Below are positions 1 through 12,200 of a stretch of 64,000 bases of DNA, one piece after another. The position numbers were made by a program, and so were the translations under genes. The stretch is from Angiostrongylus vasorum (Eukaryota > Nematoda > Chromadorea > Rhabditida > Metastrongylidae): the NCBI GenBank assembly GCA_018806985.1, contig JADANN010000162.1, positions 620,001 through 684,000 of the forward strand, written 5' to 3'. The notes beneath the pieces are model-generated. The model did not search any database and had not been told where the DNA came from. It saw only the letters and a list, made by a program, of their open reading frames with translations. Position 1 is the first letter of the stretch. Each line of letters opens with the position of its first letter.

Positions 1-49
1 ATAAACTCGAATTGCATGCAGAAAAGCTAGCTGGCGTGTGCGATTACAG

Positions 50-277
50 ATGCGTGCACGAACGTCGAGTGCGGCTTCGGCGAGGAGTGCCGTCGCGGCG
101 AGTGCGTATGTTCATACCAATGCGCTTCCGCGCCGCCGCCGTCGGCTCGCGTCTGTGCGGAGGACGGCGTTTTGTACGCATCCGACTGTCACCGGCAGCT
201 GGCTGCTTGTCGGCGACGATCGCCGATCGCCGTCATGCCGCTTACACACTGCCACTCGGCTGTTTCTGCTCTTAACG
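50..277 (+). CDS. agr-1: agrin exon: follistatin/Kazal domain
   Basis: Begins after GATTACAG and reads D-A-C-T-N-V-E-C-G-F-G-E-E-C, the follistatin N-lobe, then a Kazal core with V-C-A-E-D-G-V-L-Y-A-S-D-C and a closing Cys near T-H-C. Donor GTGAGG at 278. Entry and exit phases are both 1, and the exit joins the next exon to make Asn-Asp-Asp-Cys-Gln-Cys. The ATG-starting ORFs here are other frames. The exon is GC-rich compared with its surroundings. Confidence 0.85.
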
Positions 278-3200
278 GTGAGGTTGTGGGTATTTTCTCT
301 TTACATGACCTGACATAGCACTTTTCCGATCCCAAAACTTTCATTAGATTCATTTCCTCGCATCAACCATCCACTTTCCGAGCACTTCTTTCCATGTAGC
401 CTCTGATGTTGCTTGAAGATTTTTTTCGTCGCCTTCACAGTTCAAGGCTGGTGGAGTCGCTTCTGCTTGGAATCCTGAGATAGCCATGCTAAAGCGTTAC
501 CACATAAACTCGAGAATGTGAAATTGCCTCAGATTGCTCTGGTACCTATTTCCCGCTCCCAGATGAATGGCAGGCTCGGTGAGCGCACTATGGGGGAATT
601 CCTTAGCACGGATATCTCAAGATTCCTGAGAGGATCTACTCGACCAGCATTCAACGACATTCATGAAGACGACAATCGTCAAACAGCAGCCAAAGCCACA
701 CGCAAAAAAAAAGCCAGAAGACCTTCATGAATGGTGGATGCAAGGAAACGAGTCAGATGCAAAGAATTGCTAGGATCCACTCAGTGTGACACATGTGGTT
801 AGTGATGGTCGGGAAGGAGTTTTCAGAAAAGTGCACTGCTATTGTCATTCACCACAATTCCTCAGAGTACATTAATCTTACTGTTATGCCTTGCAATATC
901 TACTGGATCAAGGGAACCCAAAGACCATTTGATTACTAATACCACGAATGGCAACGGTTTCTTTATTTTCAGTGTTGTTTTTAAGAAACACAGTGATTTC
1001 TGATAAAGCGAAGGGGCGCGTTTAGCACGGTGGTCGGAGGTGCCGTGCAATACACATGGGATAGAACCAAGCTCCCCAGGCCCACAAAACCCTCCTTCCC
1101 TTCGGGGTCAGGAAATTGGTACCAGACTTGTCTGGGAGGATAGCAGCACTAGTTCGAGACATCGGTAGGCCACCGCGAGTGTATAGGCCAGGTATGCATT
1201 CAGTCACGTCCAACGATGCTTAATGAAGTTGGATGAATAGTGCTTCACTCAGGATTGATCAACACCGAGAGCTTTGCAACGAACATGGTGGTCCCTAATT
1301 TGAAAACGGATTTTTATATAACTCAAGGGTGCATTTTGTTTACCTCTTTATAATTGTTAATTATTTCTCTGCTGTATGATTCCGCTCTGGGACCACCTAT
1401 TGTCATGCGCAATTTCTGTTTCATCCGTTATAATTACGTTGCGAGGTTAAACCGTTTCCCTTCTCATGAAATTACGAAAAAAAGTCAATTACCTTGCTAT
1501 CACTTATTTTCTCCCATATGTAATCCATTTTCACTTTGTCGAATCATTAAAATAATATGTGAAAAGTAAATCAACATGCTTTATAGAGTGGGTGATGGTT
1601 TCTTCTGAACCTACGTTCATATTAACAACACAGAATTATATGATCTAAACTCTGTCTCAGGTCGCATTTCTCTCTCTCTTTCACGTTTGTTGCACTGAGG
1701 CAATCTCTAATCGCTCAAATACAAATATATTTCTAGGGTTTAGTTTCTGTTTCCTCAGTGGATCTACGCGTTAGTGGTTTCTGTAGGGAAAAGCTCAGCC
1801 TTGGTTGTTTCGTCGTCTTCGTCCTCGTTAGCGCTGACGATGCTAGTCGATGGTCCACATTCGTTCGTAGTGTCGATGTGGTGTCTCCTTCATTGCATCG
1901 GGTAGTGCCTTTTTTCGCTGGAGCACCGCTCGAATGAGGAAGCCTTGCCCAGCGAAGCTCTTGTACAGGACGGCTGTTGATGATACCGATTGCCCGCTGA
2001 TAACCATTTGTTCTTCGACGAACAATCCATCTGTGCTTCAGCATTTGTTCATCACGGAAGCAATGAATTATTCTATCACTGCCGAAGCTAATAGGTAGTC
2101 GATCTTGGGAATTGCATGGCATTGAGTTTTTTGATAAGTTTTGTGCAATCGAAGAAGTTGACCGCCTGGGAAAACTAAGGAGGAAAAGACGAGAGGCAAC
2201 TTTCGATGAAAAGAATCCGAAAAAGGATTGTGACGATTGTGCACAGCTGGTTCTAGGATGTGTTCCATTTAAGCAGGAGTTTTCCGTTGATTGACTGCTG
2301 TGCCGAAAATTTCACAAGGCCGTACGATTTTTTGTATCTACAATAAAAACACAGTGAAAGAAATTTCTTGATAAAGCGACTACTTTCCAGACTTCTTGGA
2401 ATGATGACGTCGTTGAGTTAGGTAGCATTTCTGAGTAAATACTCGAAGTGTCTCCAAGAAAAAAAATTCCTGAGCTATCTCTACGTTTTGGAGATAAAGA
2501 AACAAGAACCTAGGTAAAGGTCTTGGAATTTTGCATAACTGGATGGTCTATCGCCATGAGCACTGCGGATCCCAGCATGTTTTCATTCTTATCTTTTGAA
2601 CAGTTGTCGTTCGTGGTTGTGGTTTGCTTTGAACATCCTGACGTTCACGAGGCATATTTCATGAACCTAAAACCGTTTCCGGGTACGAATTAAGATAGCC
2701 AATGTGAGCCACGAACACGTCTGCCCATCGCTTAGGTGATCGTCTATGAGGATGCTTACATCCTCTTGGAGGCCACTGCGCTGTCCTTTTTGTCCATGTG
2801 TCATCTGTTTTTCTTATTATATGGCTGACCCCTTTGTACTTCGCCATACATGTGTTATCTTTTTGGATTTCGAAAGTGGGAGAGGTTCCGAAAATTTGAG
2901 TGCATTTCGGCGAGACGTGGTGAGTGCCGGTTAAATTTTAGACGAAATAATTAAAGCGCCTTGAGTAGTGCTCATTATTCTTTACGTGATTGAGATATCA
3001 GCTCATATATCCGCTATATAACAGCGCGCTGGAATGACTTGTGAGACGAATAGGTAAATGCGAATTTTTTACGTTCGTTAATTGGTCGATGGCTTCTTTA
3101 AAAGACCCATGTTGCTTTCATTCTTCTATCTAATTCCTTCTTCATGTTGCTCTCCATGTTCACTGAACACCCATGGTGCACGTACGAGGTCGTCTCTGTA

Positions 3201-6200
3201 ATCAGAGAACCAGCCACTTCCATTTGATCACCTTCATACCATGGGCTCTCATGAACTCGGTCTTCGCCCTATTTATGTGCAGACCAATCTTTTTTCCGGC
3301 TTCGTTGAGTTCAGTCAGCATCGCCTTTGCTTCACTAGTGGTCCTGGAAAAGATGAAGATGTCATCAGAAAAAGAAGAGTTGAATGGAATTCTCCATCAA
3401 TACGTACATTTTTATGGTCCCAATCGAATCGCTTCTTTATCCACTGAAATGCGGTAGGAAACAGATTTAGTGGTATGGTGTCGCCTTGTCAAACCCCCTT
3501 TTCTTATGGATATGCTAGGAAACCGAGAAAAGCTGTGTTTTCATGGTGCAGTTCTGATAACAGTCACCAATCGTCTTTATGTAGGACAGATGTACTATTT
3601 GGTCGATCAATCCTGATAGAAATGTTTCTTTTCTGGGCTGTTAAACCATTTTTTTGTAGCTTGCAAAGATTAGGATATGGGTGAGGTGGTATTCTCGAAA
3701 AACTTCTTCGACCGTACACATGGTTTAGATATGTTCCATGCAGTGCAATCCTTGTCGAAATCTTGCTTGTTTAACGGTTGTGCCTCACTAATTTTTTAAT
3801 ATACGCGACAGGATCATCTTCTCATCCTGATTAACCTAAGTGAAGTCGACTGAGCACACTATATCGTCGTGACGATTAAAGGTGAACTATTCCTTAATAA
3901 TGCAAATGACTCTTCATTTATTATGTAAAATCATGTTGTTAAAATATGTATCACATGACTAAATTACTATATTGTATGAAACGCTTTGATGAAATTATAG
4001 GTCAGTGAAGTTCATTCCTACCTCCATTTTCATAAAATCCAGAGTGAAACATAACTTCAACGAAGCTGAGATATTTGCAAAACTCTGCACCGCAGCGACC
4101 TATGGGGGGGAACGAACGCACTATTGTCCTTTCCGGGGAGTAACGCGTTCACCACCACACCATGCGGGTCCTTCGTTTCGCCTGTCTCTCAGCTAGTTCT
4201 ATCGAGCTTTTGCCATCAGCAATCACCCGTCAACGGGATTGATGGTGGTGGTGAAGGCGTTACTCCCCGGAAAGGACAATAGCGCGGTCGTTCCTCACCA
4301 TAGGCACTTGCGGTAAAGAGTTTTGCAAATAACTCAGCTTCGTTGAAGTTATGTTTCGCAATATACCCTGCCATCAAAAAGAGTAGGCAGTAAGTAAAAA
4401 GGTTAAAATCCAGAGTTTTTCCTGGTTTCTTTCAAAAGTAGGACGCCGATGGTTCAAGGCGGGATCTGTATTTCGTGGTAACCTTCATTGAAAATAGTGG
4501 GTGGAAAAAGCAGCCATAGAAGCGTTATCCAGTAAAAAATTATCCCTTAGATGCTGATCATTGAATATTCCCTATGTTTCGAAAAAGCCGAATATATGCA
4601 CTCAGAGTGAGCACACTGGAGGTTTTCCGCGCTTCGTTACTCTAACATTGCTCATTTCAGATGACTGTCAATGCCACAGTTTGGGCTCACTCGAACCAAA
4701 ATGTGACATTGATGGAAATTGCAGGTGAGCTTTAAAACACTTATTATTTCCAGATTTCTCTCAAATATAGTTATCCTTTTCATATTTCCTCTTCACCTTG
4801 GACACGAACTATGTTAATGTCGATTGAACATGCAATTTAAGAAAGTACTGATAGAACAATATTTGCGGTATATTCAAAAAGCATGAAGTGGAAATCATTT
4901 AGCTTTTTCTATCAGTATTTGCTCCTCAAAAAAATACACTTAGGATTTTGACTGAGTAATGGATGGGTTATGGTAGATACCGGGATTTATAGCGTCCATA
5001 GTAAAAAGTTCGTCCCAACGGTTTACCGCCTCATCATGGCTAGAAGGTGTTCCTGGGTGTCAGGCTGCGATATACAGGGGGGTGATTCATCCCTTTGGCA
5101 GAGTCTCCCAAGCAGAGAAGGAGTCCGGCGTTTCCATCAGGAAGCCTGGCTAGGGAGCAAACTAATACCAGGATCCACCACCGTCCTGGTATCAAAGTCG
5201 CATAGTGGCAAATCTTCCTCTGATTCAAAAAAGGCTGCGACTGCCTGTAGTGGTGAAGATCTGGGGATCTGGGGCACACTTCCAGACCAGGCTGACCTCG
5301 GGATTCCAGGGAACTACAATGGCTTAACCAGCAAATCTTTGAAAAAATGGAGATTATGCTGGGGCCCGCACAACCAGTGAGGAGGGGCCATTCAAGTAAC
5401 AAGTATCAAGTATGGCAAAAGTTATTCCGGACTCGAAACCTCAGGTAATGCTTTTTGTTCATTCGCAAAGGTTACCAAGAAAGAATTTAAATAGTTTTTC
5501 AAAATTTTCAATTTAAGCAATTTTTTTCTAATTTTTTTAGAATTGTTTACTTCAATACTTCCATAGTTGTTTATCCAATATTTGGTTCATTTTGTTTTCT
5601 GGAGTGTGGTAACAAGCGAGCTCCACAAGCGGTTGGCCCTTTTGCAGTTCACAGAGGGCATTCTCGTCACCATGTATTTAAGGTCTATCATACACCTTGC
5701 AGTAGAATCCTATAGCATTATTCCACTCCTATCTGACTCCTCAATTATTATTCTATTAATGAAAATCTTTCTCTGAATAGCCCTCTTCACTAGAACAGCG
5801 TTTCCGGACCTAAGAATAATCCTTCGCTTTTGAGAAGTATCAATGAATTCTTTGTTTCCGTCCTCAAATTAGGGATTGTAATTCATAATGACCCTCAGCA
5901 TTGCATTCTACAGTATTCCAATCCGTTCAATTGTTGATTTGCCGGTCCATCGAGTTACCTAAACAGCCTGATGAAATATTTTTTCCTTGTAAATTACGTC
6001 CAGCTTAACTGGATTCAATGCCTATTTGTGCTCCCTACATTAGCACCCATTGACGAGTGATGGTTGATGGCACTGCTGGATAGGAAACTGGCTGAGAGAA
6101 CGGCTGAGCAATGGACACGCCTGGCCTGGTGATGAAGGCGTTGGCCTCCGGAAAGGTCAATAGCATGTTCGATCACTACCGCAGACACCTGTGGTTTGGA

Positions 6201-9200
6201 GTTTTGCAAATACCTCAGCATCGTTATGGTTATATTTCATATAATATTTTCCCATGAAAAGTGTAGACAGCAGTAAATAAAAAAAGTCGACATTGTAAAT
6301 TACGTTCTATTGGTGTCCAGTGGTATTTCTTCATTCAAGGTATACAAAGGCCTCCATAATTCGCTCTTAAGTGTTTTTTCTGAATATTTCAGCCATTATT
6401 TTCGCAAATATACCATTTTTCGTTTTCAAATCGGTCTGAATCGTCCGTGTTGTTTTTTGTTGAGCAGCGGTTACTGCGGAACATTTCCAATACACCTGTT
6501 CATTAATAATGTGGCATTTAGAGTAGCGTCGCAGATAAACTATAGAGCGATTAGAACTCCAACTGCGTTCAACTTGACGCTTATGTATAGTTTCGAGTGA
6601 CCGGAACTTTATTCAGCTCACGCTTGTTCTTTCTTTACTGCTCCCAAATCCTCACCGGACCATTTCGATGGGTTGTGCGCCTATGAAACATTTGGGCACT
6701 GTAGTGTTTTCGGTTAGCAACTGAATTCAACCATAGCATTTTAGTAGTGTTTTCACATTCGTCTTTTGCAGAACACTCTTAACTCTTCTGTAGGGTTTCA
6801 TACGAGAGAAAATAGTGTTGTGCAATGGTTGACTGCAATGAATGTACAAAACAAATGTTCAGGTGCCGAGCTGGCGTCGGCGGCGCCAAATGTGACCACT
6901 GTCTTCCTGGTTTCTGGGGGACTTCACCTCATCGCTCTGGGACAGCAGTCTTGCCAACGTAAGCATTACAGCCCATTCGAATTGGCCATTTATTGTAACT
7001 TCTAAACAGGAGTTGATATCTTCTAGATTATAGCACAAGCTCCAGTTGTTTGGCCCTCGCTTTGCCATAAAAGTTTACTTCACCCTTCACATATTCTGAC
7101 TGCTTAAAACATGAGAACAAATTTTCCTTTTTTTCTTCTCTTTTAACATCCTAGTTATGACGTATTAAACATTTCTGACCACGCATGTTGTAGGATGGAG
7201 GTATGTGTAGTAGGCAAAAATGTAGCAGGAACAAATTATTTTTACTTATTTGAACATTTTGGCCAGTTTTCAAGAATCACGAACAGTCGTTCATGCCTCG
7301 GTGGAACTTCACCTGACAGGTAGTTTTCAGCTTGCTCAAAATTCCTTTTCTATAGGAGCAACGAAACCCGTCCTTGGCGTTTTCCAGATCCTCACCAGTT
7401 GCCAGTTAGTGATATATTCTTGTCAGGATGGCAGTGATTTTTGGCAATGGTTTACTTTTACATGGACTTCGAATGGATATGTAAAGAACGTTCCCAGCTC
7501 CAGCCCGGCACAAAGTAGTGATTTCACTAATATTTTTTAGAAGCATTAAATTAAATACGCTCTAAAAAAAACTTGTCTGGAAGATACCGTGTATGGCAAG
7601 GATGCGTTGCAGTATAACTCCATCCACACATAAACGGCTATCACCATGTAGGCCAACCACACTCTCGATTTCATAGTTGTGTGGTCTTTATATGAATGAA
7701 GAAAACACTGACCGACCCATTCATAGATCTCACCAGCGCATCGTACAGATGCACTTGGTGTTTTCGTAAACTTATGTGGGTAGGTTGCACAAGCTTTGTG
7801 CAATGATTTCGACGTTGATCACTATAGAAAACCTAATGTTTTTCCCTGATGGAGTTAGCCATGCGATAAAACAACCAGAGTAGGCGAACGCAAGACTGTA
7901 GTACTTTGAGTACTGCGGCGAGTACTTGTTTTAGCGTGCGGATGCTCGGCGTTCGGGTCATCGCGCGCCGATTGCGAGCAGTCCACCGGAAGATGCGAGT
8001 GCTGGCGGGGCGCCCGCGGCGACCGATGTGAGCGATGCACGACCGATCTCGTCATGACTGCCAGCGGATGCGTTCCGAAGCAGGAGTACCGCACGCCAGC
8101 GTTAGTTGTGCCAGTACTTTTTTTCTACGAAACTTATTTTCATTTTAAATGCTATCTTTAAAGTTAATGAAATTACCTCATTTCTTTCTTTGCACGGTGT
8201 TTTAGAAGTTTCCTTGATAACTGCCTTGATAATGCTCATGAGATATCAGGGTATTGAGATAAATGGGCTTCGATAAATGGGATCTGTACTTGAAGATCTT
8301 CCTCGCGTCATGCATCATCAAAACAAGCCCAAACCAATTAAAGGCGTTGATTTCCTAGTGATAAAATGATAATGAAAAGGAAGGAAGCCATCATGGGCAA
8401 AGTTCAAAACCGCTCACTAGTATTTTGCAAATACTCATCACTTTTCGTGCAAACACTCTTTCGACTTTTCTACCTAACATAATGTTTTTTTCTTAATTTT
8501 TCAGTAGTTGTTCTTCATTGGAATGTCACCACGGAGCGAAATGTGTTCAGTCCGTAGGTGAACTTCCCGATTGCGAATGTCCGGAACATTGCGATATGAA
8601 CCATCTCGGGATAGGTAGGTCTTACTTTTTTTCTTTTTACCACGAAAGACTCATCTGAGAACAGTAATGGGAAGACCTTTCGTTTGAGTATTCTGCTATT
8701 AAAAAAGGATAAAGGATAAAGCTCTCGGCGTTGATCAATATTTGAGGGATGTGCCATGCATTCGACTTCATTAAGCATCGTTTGGAGGTGATTGAATGCA
8801 TATCAGCCTTTACAATAATTCGCGATGGGCTAGCGATGTATGGGGCCAGTGCTGCCATCTTCTCAGACAGATCTGGTACCAATTTGCCGACCCCGGAGGG
8901 ATGGAAGGCTTGGTGGGCCATGGGCGCGGGCTGCGATTCCACGTGTGTGTTGCAGGGCGCCTGCGACCTCTGAGCCACAGGCGCCCTTACTCTGCTATTA
9001 GAAACAAGAATGTAGGTTGGATTATTGATTGAGCAGTTTTCTTGACGATAAAGTTTACTTGATAACTACGAACACTGCTTTCATGGTTATTAAGCTCTAA
9101 TTGTCTGATAATTAAAAGTCACTGAAATCGTACTCAAGGAATATTTCTTCAAAAATTATTTAACCACTTTAAATGAAGTTAAAATAAGGAATCACTGCTC

Positions 9201-12200
9201 TAGCAATACATCCCTGAGAAAATTCATCACACGCTCTACTTAGGTTTTGCCTAAGCAGAAGGATGTGATATGATTCTCAAGACCGACTCTCAGTTAGTCT
9301 CGGCATTGGTCGATGATTCACTGTTTTTCGCCAATGAGAAAACGCGAGGTTGGTACTATTATACTTATCAGCCAGCACACAAACCTCCAAACGGTTTACC
9401 TCCTCATCACGGCTGGGAAGTGTTCCTGGGTGTCGGGCTGCGATGTACTGCTGGGGATTCGTCCTGCCAGCAGGTTCTCCCAAGATGAGAATGAGTCCGG
9501 CGCTTCCATCAGGAAGCTCAGCAAAGAGTAAACGATTACCAGGAATCACCAGCGTCCAGGTATCAAACTAGTCCCATGGTGGCAAATCTCCCTCAAGTCC
9601 ACTAGGGCCGCGACCGTCTGTGGTGATGGCGACCTGGGGCAGACTTTCGCTAGGCTGACCTCGGGACTCCAGGAAACCACAATGGCTATATCAGCAAAAC
9701 TCCAAAAAGTGGAAATTATGTTGGCTCCCATGTAACCAATAAAGTCGGGCCATCCAAGTATCCAAGTAGAAAAGTATTATAACACAATAGATGATGTTTC
9801 GTCGGTTTCCCTACTTCAGAGCTGTTTCATTCTTTCTAAGTATTCCAGTTAATTAGTGTGGAGCAGCCGCACAGAGCAATACATGGGCGAGGAATGACAA
9901 GACATTCCTCACTCATGTATTACTCTATGCAGCTGCTCTTCACCATTAACTGGATTACTTACAAAAGATAAAACGCGTCTGGAGAAGGCGAAACCGCAGA
10001 AACGTCGGCTGTTGTTGTTTAATAAATGACTTAATACCAACCTCGTGTTTGCTCATTAAGTTGGCCTATCGCATGTTTTAAGTAGAGGGATTCCAGCAGA
10101 TATCCTGAGTGTTTGTAGTGTGTTTCGGAGGGTGATGTCGGAATGGTCAACGGTGTTTGTCGAGAAACCGTAACAAAAACAGCTTTGAAGACGAACCGTC
10201 TCCTTTCCGACGATTTCAGATCGTCTATAAACCTGAGAACCTCTACAAATAGTGCCGTTTGGTATCATCGATAACAACGGTGATTGTATTCTGAATCGCT
10301 GTGCAGGACCTGAAGACCTACGGATTGAGTGATCTTCCACTTGACTGACTGCAGCTTCAGCTTAACTGGGTTCAATGCCGAGTTGTGCAATGCAGAACAT
10401 TGGTGGCTGATTGTTGATGGCATCGTTAGAAAACGGGCTGAGAGCAAAACAAGACAAAGGCCTCGGTTGGTGTGGTGGATAACACGAGAGCCCCTTGAAA
10501 AGGTATTCGTGGGTACGAAACCCAACTTAGCTCCAGAGTTTTGGTCATATTTTGGCAACCCTGGGGTTGTATTTCAAATATTAACATGCCATGAAAAAAG
10601 AGTGGGCGGCAAATAAACATAAACATGGATTTTTCCAATATTTCAGTGGCAAACATGAGCGTATGTGGATCGGACGGCACAACTTATGAGAATATGTGCC
10701 AATTGCTCAAGTTTGCCTGTAAACATCAGCTCGATCTGGTAGCCGTTTCTCTTGGGATCTGCTTCCAAGGTCCAAAAATTTCACTTGTAAAAATCGTATT
10801 CAGGTTGAACTCAAGTTAATTTAGATTCGACAGAACCGCGTGAAAGACGTAATAGAAACAAGGAAACATCTACAGAACAGGTGATCGGCAACATTGACCT
10901 ATTCGTGACGATTTCAACTCCAGATCACCAGTCGGTTTTTTCTTTCAGTTAGGCACCGAATGCAAACCGGACAGCACAGCTTCCTCAGTATGCAAGTGTC
11001 CACCCGGTGAAATAGTCGATAATGGTAGATGTTTATCAGGTATGAAGTTGTAGGTGGTAAAGTACTAAGGTTATAAACGCCTGAAATCCAAATGTCAATG
11101 AATAAACGTTGGAATATTGACGCGAGGAGTACTCGGGTAGCCAGAAAGGGATAATTGCGAGCCAAAAGTGACAATGTTCTCAGACCCAGATCAGTTCTAA
11201 GAATGGGCTTTTTCTCTGTTATCCGATCAAACTTACATCTTCCCAATGATATGTGGCCATATCCATGTGTGTGTGGATGTACTTGCAGGTGTATGAATCG
11301 CATATGAAACCTGTACGATGTTGACTGGAAGACGCATGGGAAGCACGACAAGGTCACCACCAGCAAATAAGTAACATTTTTAACTTCCTAAGATCCGCGA
11401 GTACATCCAGCTTCCACGGGAGAACAGCAGCGTGCAGTTCGTAGACATCCTATGCGACGTTTTTATTAAAAACGCAGTAGTGTAGCATTTTTTGGGATAG
11501 TTCAACGATGAGAAACCAACGGCTTCGTGTTATTTGGTATAAATTGGGACCCACACAAAATCAGTAGCTATCGCGAATTCGCGTTCTCTTTGTTGTCTGT
11601 TCCGTTTTTACCTGAGTTGTTAAGATTACCAAGTATTAAAAGGACAGTATTTGATGGAGAACTTGGGGGAATTCAGGTTTTCGAAAGTGGTTCGATACAA
11701 TCGATATCGGTATAATCGATACAATCGGTACAGTATCCACACAGCTACAAAACTGACTGATATTACAACAGTGAATGATACCGCTACGTCTTAGTTTCCG
11801 CGATATTAGACGGTACTCTACTTTGATGAGCTAGAATCGGTGACGCGGGCACTGTACAAACAAGACACCTTTTTTCAACACATAAAATTCCATGTTTTCA
11901 TCAAAAGCAAATTTGTAAACTGAGTATGACCAATTTCGTAGGACGTAAATATCGACGTCATGAGAGGTTGGCCAAGGCTTTAAGCGGATTGAACACTGTC
12001 GGATTTCGAAAGAGCTTGTGGATAGAATGGACTTCGATTGATTATCCCGATGACATTTATGGGGAATCAATTTGTTTTACGCTGTACTTTACAGAAATCT
12101 CCAAGTAATCTAGCTATTTGTGTCTGCATCGGTAACTCAACATGACGAAATACCTAGCTTCATAGCTTACAAGAGCAGAACACGAGGGGCTTGGAGAGGT

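Noticed and set aside
12..313. Two plus-strand ORFs starting with ATG at the left edge
   Set aside because: They are out of frame with the follistatin/Kazal reading (tgc at 55), which has the full cysteine pattern and fits the next exon.
3173..3457. Plus-strand ORFs over the LINE fragment
   Set aside because: Shadows of the minus-strand reverse transcriptase.
5040..5402. Open frames on both strands in R4 copies that look mutually similar
   Set aside because: Frames are broken at different places in each copy and no start, domain or consistent end is kept, so similarity reflects repeat DNA and not protein selection.
7855..8094. Minus-strand ORF of 79 codons
   Set aside because: Antisense shadow of the GC-rich laminin-EGF 2 exon, whose plus-strand cysteine pattern and splice phases are unambiguous.
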